Source: AP-15 sp963814865
GTDB lineage: Bacteria; Pseudomonadota; Alphaproteobacteria; ATCC43930; CGMCC-115725
Reading direction: 5' to 3'
Length of the DNA stretch: 64,000 bases
Assembly: GCA_963814865.1 (NCBI GenBank)
Contig: CAWFEN010000014.1
Location: forward strand, 434,001 to 498,000
A program made the translations under genes and the position numbers. Below, one piece after another: positions 30,474 through 40,255 of this stretch; the first letter of the stretch is position 1, and every line of letters begins with the position of its first letter. The notes under the pieces were generated by a model. The model was not told the DNA's origin and ran no database searches. It saw only the letters and a program-made list of their open reading frames with translations.

Positions 30474-32107
30474 GACCCGATGCGCCGTTTGATCATGTCA
30501 TGGGTAAGCCGGTACTTCTCGGCGATCGACATCGCATAGGCGAGACCGTCGGGAGGCCGCCTGACGATCTTATAGGTCCGCTGCGCCGGGTTCCCGGGTG
30601 CGATCGTGCTCACCATGCTGACAGTCTTTTCCCCCAGCGCCGCCAGCTCGTCGATGAACGTCACCCACACGCAATAGAGGTCGAGACGCATGATCGTCGT
30701 CGCGATCTTCGCGCTGAGGAGGATTGCATCCCGCAATGTCGTGGATGCAAAAATCTCGTTCATGACGATGACGCTCTCAGGCGTGGCGCGGTCGAGGATC
30801 CGGTGAATCCTGAGGAGGTCGTCCTGCAGCTTGCCGCGCAGATTGGCCATGTTCTCGGCTCTCTCGAAATGCGTAAACATCTTGTCGAAAAGGTAGAGTT
30901 GCGCATGCGTGCCGGGAACCGGGCAGCCCAGGCTCGCAAGGTAATGCAACTGACCGAAGGTGCGGGCGAAAGTGGTCTTGCCGCCCTGGTTCGGGCCGGA
31001 GACGACGATGATCCGCTCCGGGCCACGCAGCTGAAAGTCATTGCAAACGGGAGTGGCGTGTTCGCCGGCGAGCTTGCCCGCCAGGGCCAGATCGAAGCCC
31101 TGACAATTGAAAACTTCACCGCGGGTCTGGGTAATCCGCGGATAGCAGAAGCTCAGCCCCGACTTTTTGAAAGAGGCGACATAATCGAGGTAGGCGATAT
31201 AAAACTGGATCTCTCTGTCGAAAATGGTGATTGTGATGTCCTGAAAGCTTTTATTTCTCGTGCAATACTCACCGAGCCTGAGAAACGTTTCGCGGTGAAG
31301 CCGGGCGACGCGATCAAGAATCTGGCCTTCTATATGGTTGACATCCGGCGAATCGCTGAAATCGAATTTGTATCGTTGGACCGTCCCTTGTTTGAATCTC
31401 TCGAATGTCGCCAGCACCTCGGTACTGTAGTCGGGCTCGCCGTCGTATAGGCGGACATCGACGCGGGGAGTCTGGATCAGGATGCTGTAGACGATCGCGG
31501 AGAGATCGGCCGCAAGCTCCTTCGTTTGTCGGAGCAACGAAGTGAACTGTGCCGCGGCGACATAGAGGGTCAAATATTCTCGCAGCGCCAACAGGCCGCG
31601 GGAGGTGAATGTCGTTTCAGACAAGTCGCGGACCAGACGGGTTACGGCGTCGCAATAGATTTGCCCGGCGTCAAAAAACGCCCGCCCTTTCTGATAGGGG
31701 TGTCGGAGCTTCTCGCTCTGCGCCAGATGTGCGCGCATCGTGCGCATGCTCCGGGCGAAGGTTTTGAGGTTCTCGAGCAGGTCGTCGTTTTCGAGATCCC
31801 GCATGATTTCGTGGCGAAAGATAACGGCATCGACATCGTGCAACGGCGCATGAAAGAAAGGCTTCAGATTGTATTCCTCTCTGCCCGCGATAATTGCGGC
31901 GACGATCTGATCGAGATTGAGATCCGTGAAAAACTCCGGCTCATCAAGCCGCCCATCCGTTACGTGGTCGGTAACGTGTTGAAAGAGGACGCTCTGGAAG
32001 GTCACGGGTCTGCGTCCCCACGCCGAGCCCGCACGGCCGGACATGACGGCAATCGGATCAGGGAGCGCCGCCCCGTCATGTGGTCTACGACCGAACTTAT
32101 CGAACAT
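30470..32107 (-). CDS. MutS-like ATPase, first gene of a tandem pair
   Basis: A 545-aa paralogue of the downstream gene. Walker A is GPNQGGKTT at residues 371-379, the signature region is LRGKLQDDLLRIHRIL and Walker B is SVIVMNEIFAS. The position of the switch His reads VWVTFIDEL, so that His appears to be replaced by Phe. The N-terminal part (FFTDLNLDQIVAAIIAG) is a helical MutS-core-like domain without a mismatch-binding module. The start is uncertain: ATG 32107 is used, but the frame is open to ATG 32191; neither has a strong ribosome-binding site. Fused ATGA coupling suggests a heterodimer with the next gene (inference). Confidence 0.83.
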   Translation of the reverse strand: MFDKFGRRPHDGAALPDPIAVMSGRAGSAWGRRPVTFQSVLFQHVTDHVTDGRLDEPEFFTDLNLDQIVAAIIAGREEYNLKPFFHAPLHDVDAVIFRHEIMRDLENDDLLENLKTFARSMRTMRAHLAQSEKLRHPYQKGRAFFDAGQIYCDAVTRLVRDLSETTFTSRGLLALREYLTLYVAAAQFTSLLRQTKELAADLSAIVYSILIQTPRVDVRLYDGEPDYSTEVLATFERFKQGTVQRYKFDFSDSPDVNHIEGQILDRVARLHRETFLRLGEYCTRNKSFQDITITIFDREIQFYIAYLDYVASFKKSGLSFCYPRITQTRGEVFNCQGFDLALAGKLAGEHATPVCNDFQLRGPERIIVVSGPNQGGKTTFARTFGQLHYLASLGCPVPGTHAQLYLFDKMFTHFERAENMANLRGKLQDDLLRIHRILDRATPESVIVMNEIFASTTLRDAILLSAKIATTIMRLDLYCVWVTFIDELAALGEKTVSMVSTIAPGNPAQRTYKIVRRPPDGLAYAMSIAEKYRLTHDMIKRRIGS

Positions 32108-32610
32108 TGAGCCGGTTCGGCGCTCGGCGACCGCTCGCCGCCGAATAAGTTCAGAAGATCGCTGCCGACAACATCCATGCCGATGCTCCATTAACGGTCC
32201 GAACGGCCCGACAATTCGACCGGGCCAACCGGATCAGGAGTCATCAGCTGCGCGCCGTGACGGCAGCGGTTGAAGGCGAACCCCTTCGCCTGGGGGCGGA
32301 GGCTGGCGGCTCGGCATGCCGCTGTCAAGGCACTCGGGCGTCCCCCGTTTGTAACCTCCTCTAAAACCCCGATTGCATTCAATGCCGCGCGGGCTATGAT
32401 GAAGGACTGCCGGCTGGCGTTCGAGACGCGCCGGCAGCGGCGATGGAGTTCGCCGGAACCGCCCTCCGGGGGCTGATGACTCCTACCCTTGGTTCGTTCG
32501 CTGGCGCGGGCGGGCTGCGGTAGGAAGGCTTGTCAGGGGGGTAGGGTGCGATGCTGAACTTCGCCGTAACGACCCGCATGTGCATATCCGGCGCCGGAGC
32601 GGCATGAGCC
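32108..32610. other. Intergenic region between the MutS-like pair and the hydrogenase-like operon
   Basis: About 500 bases between divergent transcription units. No gene with a domain is seen. It must contain the promoters of both units. It includes an AT-richer patch around 32345-32390, which I could not match to a specific operator. Confidence 0.4.
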
Positions 32611-33561
32611 GTGCCCGAGCGTATTTTTTTCAATTTGCTGCAAGTCGCCGTGGTCGTCGGCTTCGCCCCGTTGGTCGAGGGCGTCGCTGCCCGGCTCAAG
32701 GAAATCGTTCAGTCGAAACGCGGCCCGAGCATTTTTCAGCCCTACCGCGACCTGTGGAAGCTGCTGCACAAAGACGAGATCGTCTCGGAATACAGCTCCT
32801 GGGTCTTCCGTGCCGCACCTTACATCGCCTTCACCGCGCCGGTCTTCGTCGCCCTGCTGATCCCGGTGCTGACGCGCTACCCGCTGTTCTTCGCGTTCAT
32901 GGGCGACATGCTGGGCGTCGGCTTCATTCTCGCGTTCGGCGGATTTTTCGGCACGATCGCCGCCGTCGACACCGCCAATCCCTACGGCCCGATGGGCGCG
33001 AGCCGGACCCGGATGGTCGGCTTTCTGGCCGAGCCGGTGTTCATCATCGTGTTCCTGACCGTCTCCTTCGTCGCCGGCTCGACCATTCCCTACATCGTGC
33101 AGACCCGGTGGGTGACGCCGCTCGCCAATTTCTTCGAGCCCTCGCACGTCCTGCTGATGATCGCGTGGCTGATGCTGATCCTCGCCGAGGACGGCCGCAT
33201 CCCGGTCGACAGCCCGTCGGGGCATTTCGAGCTGGCGATGATCGATCATTCCAAATCGCTCGAATATTCGGGGCGCGGCGCCGCGCTGATGAAATGGGCC
33301 GGAGCGATGAAGTTTCTCGTTCTGGTCATCGTCTTTCTCAACGTCCTTGTCACTCCCTGGGGCTTGGCGCGCGGCATCGGCGCGATCGACGTGCTGGCCG
33401 CGATCCCGCTCGTCCTGCTCAAGATATTCGGGTTCATCCTGGTTCTCGTGGTTATTGAATCCTCACTGGCCAAGCTCCGCCTTTTTCGCATCACCGAATT
33501 CCTCGGCGCGGCGTTCGTGATCTGCGTCGTGGCGATGATCACCCGGCTTGCCGAGATCTAG
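32611..33561 (+). CDS. HyfC/NuoH-like membrane subunit of a hydrogenase-related complex
   Basis: A 316-aa polytopic protein of the complex I subunit 1 family, with about eight predicted membrane segments. It has the quinone-site-like loop QSKRGPSIFQPYRDLWKLLHKDE near residues 35-57 and the conserved acidic loop AEDGRIPVDSPSGHFELAM typical of HyfC/HycD. It anchors the soluble arm to the membrane pumping arm. The start is GTG 32611. It is the first gene of a six-gene plus-strand operon. Confidence 0.88.
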   Translation: MPERIFFNLLQVAVVVGFAPLVEGVAARLKEIVQSKRGPSIFQPYRDLWKLLHKDEIVSEYSSWVFRAAPYIAFTAPVFVALLIPVLTRYPLFFAFMGDMLGVGFILAFGGFFGTIAAVDTANPYGPMGASRTRMVGFLAEPVFIIVFLTVSFVAGSTIPYIVQTRWVTPLANFFEPSHVLLMIAWLMLILAEDGRIPVDSPSGHFELAMIDHSKSLEYSGRGAALMKWAGAMKFLVLVIVFLNVLVTPWGLARGIGAIDVLAAIPLVLLKIFGFILVLVVIESSLAKLRLFRITEFLGAAFVICVVAMITRLAEI

Positions 33562-33575
33562 GCCCAGGCGCGGCG

Positions 33576-34256
33576 ATGGGCGGCTCACCCGCTTTCCCGC
33601 TGGTCTTCGCTCTCGACGCGTTGACCGGCGCGCTGTTTCTGCTGACGGCACTCGGGGTCGTCGCGACCCGTCAGGTGTTGGCGTCGCTGCAGCTGTTCAT
33701 CCTCCAGTCGGCGCTGCTGACGGTCTCGGCGCTGCTGCTCGCCGTCGCCACCGGCTCGCCGCATCTGCTTGCGGTCGCCGCGATCACGGTCGCCACCAAG
33801 ATCCTGCTGATCCCGTGGCTGCTGCGCCGCACGGTCGGCGCCGAGGTCTATCGCACGCGCGAAATCGAGCGGGTCCTGAATGTGCCGAGTTCGCTGCTCG
33901 CTTCGGCCGTGTTGATCGTACTCGCCTATGTCGTCGCCGATCCGGTGCTGGCGGCGGTCGCGGTCCCGTTCGCCGGCATCAATCTGCCGCTCGGGCTTGC
34001 GGCAATGTTCCTCGGCGCCTTTACCATCGTGGTGCGCCGGGAAGCGGTGCCGCAGCTGTTGGGGCTGCTCGCCGTCGAGAACGGCGTGTTCTTTGCCGGT
34101 ATCGCGGTCGTCCCGAACCTTCCGGTGATCGCCGAACTCGCCGCCGCCGTCGATGTCCCGGTGCTGGCGCTCGTCTTCGGCCTGCTGACGCGCCGCATCT
34201 ACACGCGGCTCGGCACGACATCGGTCGGCGCACTCGCCAGCCTCAGGGAGCAGTAG
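33576..34256 (+). CDS. HyfE-like (NuoK-related) membrane subunit
   Basis: A 226-aa protein with six to seven hydrophobic segments, matching hydrogenase-4 component E. The central part is related to the small complex I subunit NuoK (LLGLLAVENGVFFAGI, with the key Glu in AVENG). It is a proton-channel subunit in this class. It begins 14 bp after HyfC and ends 7 bp before HyfF. Confidence 0.85.
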   Translation: MGGSPAFPLVFALDALTGALFLLTALGVVATRQVLASLQLFILQSALLTVSALLLAVATGSPHLLAVAAITVATKILLIPWLLRRTVGAEVYRTREIERVLNVPSSLLASAVLIVLAYVVADPVLAAVAVPFAGINLPLGLAAMFLGAFTIVVRREAVPQLLGLLAVENGVFFAGIAVVPNLPVIAELAAAVDVPVLALVFGLLTRRIYTRLGTTSVGALASLREQ

Positions 34257-34263
34257 GGCAGCG

Positions 34264-35700
34264 ATGCATCTCGCCGCCATCCTGATCATCCCCGCGCTGG
34301 CCGGCGGCCTCTCGCTGTTCCTGCCGTGGCCGCGGCTGGCGGCGCCGCTGACCCTGGTCGGGAGCGCCGCCGTGCTGGCGCTTGCCGTCGTCGTGGCCGG
34401 GAATGCGGCGCGGGTCGGACGGGTCGAGGCACTGGACAGCTGGCTGACCTGCGACGCGCTCGGGGCGCTGATCCTGCTGCTGATCGCCTTCGTCGCGTTC
34501 ACCGCGGCGCTGTTCTCCTGGGGCTATATCGGCCACCGGCCCGAGCACCGCCAGCGGCTGAAGCAGTATTACTGCCTCTATAACTTCTTCATCCTGTCGA
34601 TGCTGGCGGTGCCGCTGCTGGCCAACGTCGCCTTGATCTGGATCGCCGTCGAGCTGACGACCTTGCTCTCGGCCTTTCTGGTCGGCTTCGAGGACACCCC
34701 CGAAGCGCTCGAGGCGGCGTGGAAATACGTGGTCCTGACCAGCCTCGGCGCGGTGCTGGCGCTGCTCGGCTTTCTGATCCTCTATTGGGGCTCGCAGGTT
34801 GCCGGCCACGAGCCGTTTACCTGGGTCGGGCTGGTCAAGGCGGCCCCGAACATGCCGCCGGCGTTGCTGTGGCCGGCGTTTTTGCTGATCCTCGTCGGCT
34901 TCGGGACCAAAATCGGCCTGGTGCCGATGCACACCTGGCTGCCCGATGCCCACAGCCAGGCTCCGGCCTCGATCTGTGCTCTCCTTTCCGGGGTCGAGAC
35001 GACGACGGCGCTCTACGTCGTTTTGCGGCTGTTTCCGGTGGTTGGCGGCGCGCCGGGGCTCGACGCCCGGCCGTGGTATATCGGCTTCGGGCTGTTATCG
35101 GTGGCAGTCGCCACCCTGCTCCTCGTCCATGTCCGCGACTTCAAGCGGCTCTTCGCTTTCTCGACGGTCGAGCACATGGGCATCATCCTGGTCGCCGCCG
35201 GGCTCGGCGGGGTCGACGCGCATCTCGGCATGGCCTATCAGATCACCGCCCACGCCATCGCCAAATCCTTCTGCTTTTTCGCTGCCGGCATGGCGGTGAT
35301 GGCGGGCGGCACCCAGGAAATCGCCGCGGTTCGCGGCCTCGCGCGATCGGCGCCGGCAGCCGCCGCGGCGCTCGTCCTCGGCGCCTTCGCCATCGCCGGG
35401 GCACCGCCCTTCGCCGTCTTCGTCAGCGAGTTCCTGATCCTCAAGGGCGGGCTCGCCGGCAGCCATTTCATGGCGGTCGGCCTGCTCGCAATTCTCGTCG
35501 TGATCGCCTTCTGCGCGATCATGCTGCACGTCACGCGCATGGTCTTCGGCGTCGGCGGTGACGGGACTGCTCACGCCACGCCGCTTTCGTGCAAGGCGAC
35601 CCTGGTGCTGGCGGCGGTCCCGCTGATCGTGATCGGAATTTACCTGCCGATGCCGCTGCAGGCGCTGCTGCGGACGGCGGCGGCGGCGCTCGGCGGCTGA
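34264..35700 (+). CDS. HyfF-like proton-translocating membrane subunit (NuoN/L/M family)
   Basis: A 478-aa antiporter-like subunit with about 14 membrane segments. The family motif at GTKIGLVPMHTWLPDAHSQAPASI and the lysine/histidine-bearing segment LLIAFVAFTAALFSWGYIG are intact. AVELTTLLSAFLVGFE contains the conserved Glu of TM5-type helices. In this class it pumps H+ or Na+. Spacing to its neighbours is 7 and 11 bp, so it is co-translated with them. Confidence 0.88.
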   Translation: MHLAAILIIPALAGGLSLFLPWPRLAAPLTLVGSAAVLALAVVVAGNAARVGRVEALDSWLTCDALGALILLLIAFVAFTAALFSWGYIGHRPEHRQRLKQYYCLYNFFILSMLAVPLLANVALIWIAVELTTLLSAFLVGFEDTPEALEAAWKYVVLTSLGAVLALLGFLILYWGSQVAGHEPFTWVGLVKAAPNMPPALLWPAFLLILVGFGTKIGLVPMHTWLPDAHSQAPASICALLSGVETTTALYVVLRLFPVVGGAPGLDARPWYIGFGLLSVAVATLLLVHVRDFKRLFAFSTVEHMGIILVAAGLGGVDAHLGMAYQITAHAIAKSFCFFAAGMAVMAGGTQEIAAVRGLARSAPAAAAALVLGAFAIAGAPPFAVFVSEFLILKGGLAGSHFMAVGLLAILVVIAFCAIMLHVTRMVFGVGGDGTAHATPLSCKATLVLAAVPLIVIGIYLPMPLQALLRTAAAALGG

Positions 35701-35711
35701 AGGTTGCGGCG

Positions 35712-37322
35712 ATGGAAATTCTCGAACAGGACATCGCCGTATCGGCGGGCGGGGCGAGCCTCGTCGACATCTGCCGCGGGCGCTGGGCCGAGCATGTCGC
35801 CGCCTCGCTCGACGAGCGGGCGCGGGTGTGCCGGATCGGATGCCGTCCCGAGCAGCTGGCCGAAATCTGCGCCTGGCTGACGCGCGATCTCGGTTTCGCC
35901 TTCGCCACGCTGATTGCCGAAGAGCGCCCGGTGTGGTCGCTGACCTATGTCTTTTACCAGGCGGTCGGCTCGCCCTGGGTCCATGTCGTGCTCCACCCCG
36001 ACGGACGCTGCCTGACGATTCCCTCGATCAGCGGCGTCGTCGCTGCCGCCGACTGGCATGAACGCGAGGTCGAGGATCTGTTCGGGATAACCTTTGACGG
36101 GCACCCGCGGCTCGGCGAATTCATCCTGCACGAGGATTGGCCGGAGGGCACGGCACCGATGCGCCACGCCTTTGACGCCCGGCAGCCGCCGCATGCCCGC
36201 GAGCCCGATCCCGATTGGCAGCCGCCTACGATCGTCATGGCGCCGGGCGCCTTTGCCATGCCGATCGGCCCGGTCTTCTCCGACTTCGCCGAATCGGCGC
36301 ATTTTCTGCTGGAAACCGTCGGCGAGGACGTGATCCACACGATCCCGCGCTTTTTCTACAAATTCCGCGGCCTCGAAAAGATCGCCGAGGGCCGGTCGGC
36401 CGACCATGCGCTGCTGCTCGCCGAACGCTTTTCGGGCACCTCCGCATTCGCCCACGGCATGGCGTTCTGCCGCGCGGTCGAGGCGATCTGCGGGATCGCG
36501 CCATCGCCCCGCGCTGAGGCATTGCGCACGGTCTGGGCCGAGCTCGAACGCCTGCGCCACCACGCGGCGGCGATCACCGGCATCTGCAATTCGACCGCCC
36601 TCGTCGTGGCGGCGAGCCAGGCGGCACTGATCGAGGAGGATCTCTTACGCCTGAGCGGCGAGACAGCGCGGCACCGCTACCTGTTCGGCATGATCCGGCC
36701 GGGCGGTCTTGCCTGCGACCTGGCGCCGGCGCAATGCCGCCGCCTGCTCGACGCGACCGCCGAGATCGGCGGCAGACTCCACGAACTCCACCAGATGCTG
36801 CGCTATTCGAGCAGCTTTCTCGATCGCCTGGAGGAGGTCGGCATCGTCACCGCGGCCGACGCCGCCTCCTACGGTCTGGTCGGCCCGATCGCGCGCGCCT
36901 CGGGGCTCGCCCGCGACATCCGCCGGTTGTTTCCCTACGCCGCCTATGCAACCGCCGAATTCGCCGTGCCGGTCGAGTTGGAAGGGGACGGATATGCCCG
37001 GCTGCGCATTCTGTTTCGGGAAGCCGAGCAGTCGGTGGCGATCATCCGCCAGATGCTGGACCGGCTGCCGGAGGGACCGATTGCGGCGGGTCCGGTGACC
37101 TGGCACGCCGGCGTCGCGCTGGCCGCCGTCGAGGCGCCGCTGGGCGCCGCGTTCCATTGGCTGCGGTTGCGGGAAGACGGCACCATCGCGCGCTATCGGG
37201 TGACGCCGCCCTCTTTTATCAATTGGCACGGGTTTCATTTCGCCTCCGAGAATTTCGCGTTTCAGGATTTTCCGATCATTCTCGCGAGCTTTGGGCTCTC
37301 GAATGCCGAGTGCGACCGGTAG
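35712..37322 (+). CDS. HyfG-like large subunit (NuoC-NuoD fusion) lacking the [NiFe] ligands
   Basis: A 536-aa fusion of a NuoC/30-kDa domain (about residues 1-165, with WHEREVEDLFGI) and a NuoD/hydrogenase large-subunit domain. In hydrogenases the N-terminal motif ERxCGxC binds nickel. Here the aligned segment is ERFSGTSAFAH, so both cysteines are Ser (Ser241 and Ser244). The C-terminal DPCxxC aligns with GLSNAECDR, giving Ser530 and Glu533. All four Ni ligands are therefore lost, while fold motifs such as FFYKFRGLEK and HAMAFCRAVE-like residues remain. It cannot be a normal hydrogenase. No C-terminal maturation peptide follows. Confidence 0.9.
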   Translation: MEILEQDIAVSAGGASLVDICRGRWAEHVAASLDERARVCRIGCRPEQLAEICAWLTRDLGFAFATLIAEERPVWSLTYVFYQAVGSPWVHVVLHPDGRCLTIPSISGVVAAADWHEREVEDLFGITFDGHPRLGEFILHEDWPEGTAPMRHAFDARQPPHAREPDPDWQPPTIVMAPGAFAMPIGPVFSDFAESAHFLLETVGEDVIHTIPRFFYKFRGLEKIAEGRSADHALLLAERFSGTSAFAHGMAFCRAVEAICGIAPSPRAEALRTVWAELERLRHHAAAITGICNSTALVVAASQAALIEEDLLRLSGETARHRYLFGMIRPGGLACDLAPAQCRRLLDATAEIGGRLHELHQMLRYSSSFLDRLEEVGIVTAADAASYGLVGPIARASGLARDIRRLFPYAAYATAEFAVPVELEGDGYARLRILFREAEQSVAIIRQMLDRLPEGPIAAGPVTWHAGVALAAVEAPLGAAFHWLRLREDGTIARYRVTPPSFINWHGFHFASENFAFQDFPIILASFGLSNAECDR

Positions 37323-37331
37323 GGGCGGGCG

Positions 37332-38094
37332 ATGGCGAACTGGGTGCTGAGAGGTCTGCGCACCGGAATAAAGAGCACCGTCTACCCGGATCGGCGCGAG
37401 GAAACCCCCGGGGTCTCGCCCGGCCGGCCGAGCGGCGACGCTTTCGGTTCTGCGGAGGCGGCGGACGCGCTCGTCGCGCGCTGCCCGACCGGCGCGATCC
37501 TGCGCCAGGACGGCGGAGTGGCAATATCGCAAGGCAGCTGCGTTCATTGCTTTCGCTGCCGGGACGACGGGAACGGGCCCGCCGCGGCCTGGGAAGACGG
37601 CTATGAATGGGCGTTCCGTGCCCGGCGAAGCCGATGCGGTGCAGCTGCGATTGGCGGCGGCGTTCCGGCGCTCGCTGCACATCCGCTTTGTCGACGCCGG
37701 CGCCTGCGGCGCCTGCATCAGCGAGGCGCGGCAGCTCGCAAACCCCTATTACAACCTGCACCGGCTCGGCTTTTTCATGACGCCGACGCCGCGCAACGCC
37801 GATGTCCTGCTGGTCGCCGGCCCGGTTTCCGACGCGATGCGGCTGCCGCTGCAGAAAGTCTGGGAGGCGATGCCGAGCCCGAAGCGCGTCGTCGCGATCG
37901 GCGCCTGCGCACTGTCGGGCGGCGTCTTCGGCCCGAGCTTTGCCGCCGCCGGCGGCGTCGCCGAGATCATCCCGGTCGATGTCGCGGTGCCGGGCTGCCC
38001 GCCGCCGCCGCTGGCGATCCTCCACGCGCTGCTCGTCGTGGTCGAGAGAAAACCGCCGGCAATGCCGGTCTCGGCGCCGGCCGCGACGGCATGA
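37332..38094 (+). CDS. Fused ferredoxin-HyfI (NuoB-like) electron-transfer subunit (one frameshift near 37614)
   Basis: About 253 aa after correction. The N-terminal part has a single [4Fe-4S]-type set: Cys in RCPTGAI and the CxxCxxC of GSCVHCFRC. The C-terminal part is NuoB/HyfI-like, with cluster cysteines in GACGACISE, IGACALSGG and VPGCPPPP. One extra T at about 37614 breaks the frame between EWA and SVPGEAD; the observed span is 3n+1. Without it the ferredoxin frame has no stop before hyfB ends, which supports a true fusion. An internal ATG at 37603 could start a separate NuoB-like protein. The stop overlaps the HyfB-like start as ATGA. Confidence 0.82.
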
Positions 38095-40240
38095 GCCTTT
38101 CGGCCCAGCTCCTGTTCGCCTTCTTTGCTCTCTGCGCCGTGGGAGCGGTGGCGACGCTTGCCGTCCCCGGCCGGTGGGTTGCGCTCGTGCCGAGCGTGGT
38201 CGGATCGCTCGCGGCGCTGGTCGTCCTCGCTGCGAGCGCCCGTCTCCTCGTCTCCGACGATGCCTTTCGTGTCGATCTCTGGCCGCTGCTCTCGCTCGGC
38301 ACATTGGTGCTGCGTGCGGACCGCCTCTCCGGCCTGTTCCTTTTTATCAGCGGTCTCGTCTTTCTGCCGGTCTCGATCTTTTCGGCGCGCTATCTCGCCA
38401 TGTATCGCGCGGAATACAGCCTGCGCTATTTCAGCCTGCTCTATCTCGGACTGTTTGCGTCGGTCGTTCTGATCCTGATCGCCGGCGACGCGATCTCGTT
38501 TCTGTCGGGGTGGGAGGCGATGTCGATCGCCGCTTACCTCCTCGTCGCCTACGGCCGCGAGCCAGAGGAGAGTTCGTTTCCCGCATACCTGATGCTGGCG
38601 ATGGGCGAGGCCGGAACGATCGCCGTCGTGGTGGCGCTGATCATCGTCGGCCAGGCCGCGCACACCCTGGATTTCGCCGGCATGGCCGCGGCGGCGCCGC
38701 GGTTCGGGGCGGCGGCGGGTTGGGCCGTGTTCCTGTTGTCGTTCTTCGGTTTCGCGGTCAAGGCGGGGCTGGTTCCGTTCGGCAGCTGGCTGCCGCTGGC
38801 CCAACCGGCCGCGCCGATCAATGTCTCCGCCTTGCTGTCGGCAGCGATCGACAACCTCGGGATCTATGGGATCATCCGCGTCAACCTCGACCTCGCTCCT
38901 ACGGCCGGAGCCGGACCCGGCCTCGTCGTCCTGGCAATCGGCAGCGTCTCGGCGCTGATCGGCATCCTCTACGCGACCACCCAGGCCGATTTGAAGCGCC
39001 TGCTCGCGCACAGCACGATCGAGAACATGGGCATCGTCGCGGCCGGCATCGGCGCCGGCATGACCTTTCTTGCCGCCGGTCACCGGATCGTCGCCGGCAT
39101 CGCGCTGATCGCCGCCCTCTATCACCTCGCCAACCACTCGGCCTACAAGGCGCTGCTCTTTATCGGGACCGGCGCCGTCGAAGCCGGCGCCGGCACCCGC
39201 GACCTCGACCGCCTGGGCGGCATCCTGCGGCGGATGCCGTGGACCGGCGGGTTTTTCCTCATCGGCGTATTGTCGATCTCGGCGCTGCCGCCGCTCAACG
39301 GCTTTGTCAGCGAATGGCTGACCTTGCAGACGATCCTGCGCTCGGCGCTGCTGTCGTCGCCGGCGATCAAGATCGTCTTTGCCGTTTCGGGCGCGCTGCT
39401 GGCGTTGACCGCCGGGCTTGCGGCAACGTGCTTCGCCAAGGTTTTCGCGATGGGGTTCCTCGGCATGCCGCGCTCGCCCGAGGCGGCCGGCGCCGCCGAG
39501 GCGCGGCTCGGCACCCGGGTGCCGCTGGCGCTGCTGGCGCTCAGCTGCATCGCGCTCGGCATCTTGCCGACCTATGTCATCCCGGTGCTCGATCGGGTCG
39601 TCGTGCCGATTACCCGCGACAGCGCGATCGCCGCATTGGTGCCGCCCTTCTTCGCTCCGCAAACACCGGGCGAGGCGCTCCCGCCGCCATTTGTCGCCGA
39701 ATTCCACGAGCTCGGCGCGCAAATCGGCCGGAACGTGCTGCCCGGCCGGGGCCTCGTCGTGCTGCATCGCGGCGAGACGCGCAAAACCCGGTCGTCTTCG
39801 CGATGTCGACCTCGTACATGCTGGTCACTTTTGCCGCGCTGCTCGGCATCGTGTTCGTCGTGTTCCGGCTGCTGACCTTAAAGCGCGCGCTGCGGCGAGG
39901 TGCGGTCTGGGCCGGCGGAATACGCCGCCTGCGGCCCGAATTCACCTACACCGCGACGGGTTTTTCCAACCCCGTCCGGGTGATCTTTGCCGCGATCATG
40001 AGCCCGGCGACCGCCGAAGACAGCACCGAAGCCGTCGCCCATCATTTCCTGACGGCGATCCGGCGCGAGCAGACCGAGGTGCACATCGTCGACCGCTTCG
40101 TCGTCGATCCGCCGGTGCGCGCTCTCGGCTGGCTGGCGAACCTCGTGCGGCGCATGCACCGCGGCCAGGTCAACGCCTACGCGGCCTATGTTCTGCTGGT
40201 GCTGCTCGTCGTCCTCGTTCTCGGCGCCGGTTTTCGCTGA
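38091..40240 (+). CDS. HyfB-like (NuoL-related) proton-translocating subunit (one frameshift near 39784)
   Basis: About 716 aa after correction, a NuoL/HyfB antiporter-like subunit with about 16 membrane segments. SGWEAMSIAAYLLVAYG holds the conserved Glu, and FAVKAGLVPFGSWLPLAQPAAP is the family motif with its Lys. After RGETR the frame changes within the AAAA run at 39783-39786. The downstream frame continues NPVVFAMSTSYMLVTF and ends with a NuoL-type C-terminal helix region at 40240. The span is 3n+2, consistent with one missing base. It is the last gene of the operon; a hairpin follows. Confidence 0.87.
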
Positions 40241-40255
40241 GGCGGCAACGCCGGG

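Noticed and set aside
37749..39767. 672-codon minus-strand open frame opposite the HyfB-like gene
   Set aside because: The residues are Arg/Glu/Asp/Gln-rich without domains; the plus strand encodes a clear membrane protein.
39783..39786. Programmed ribosomal frameshifting at the AAAA run in the HyfB-like gene
   Set aside because: Nine other unrelated genes in the window have similar single-base breaks without a slippery-site pattern or stem-loop, so sequence error explains them better.
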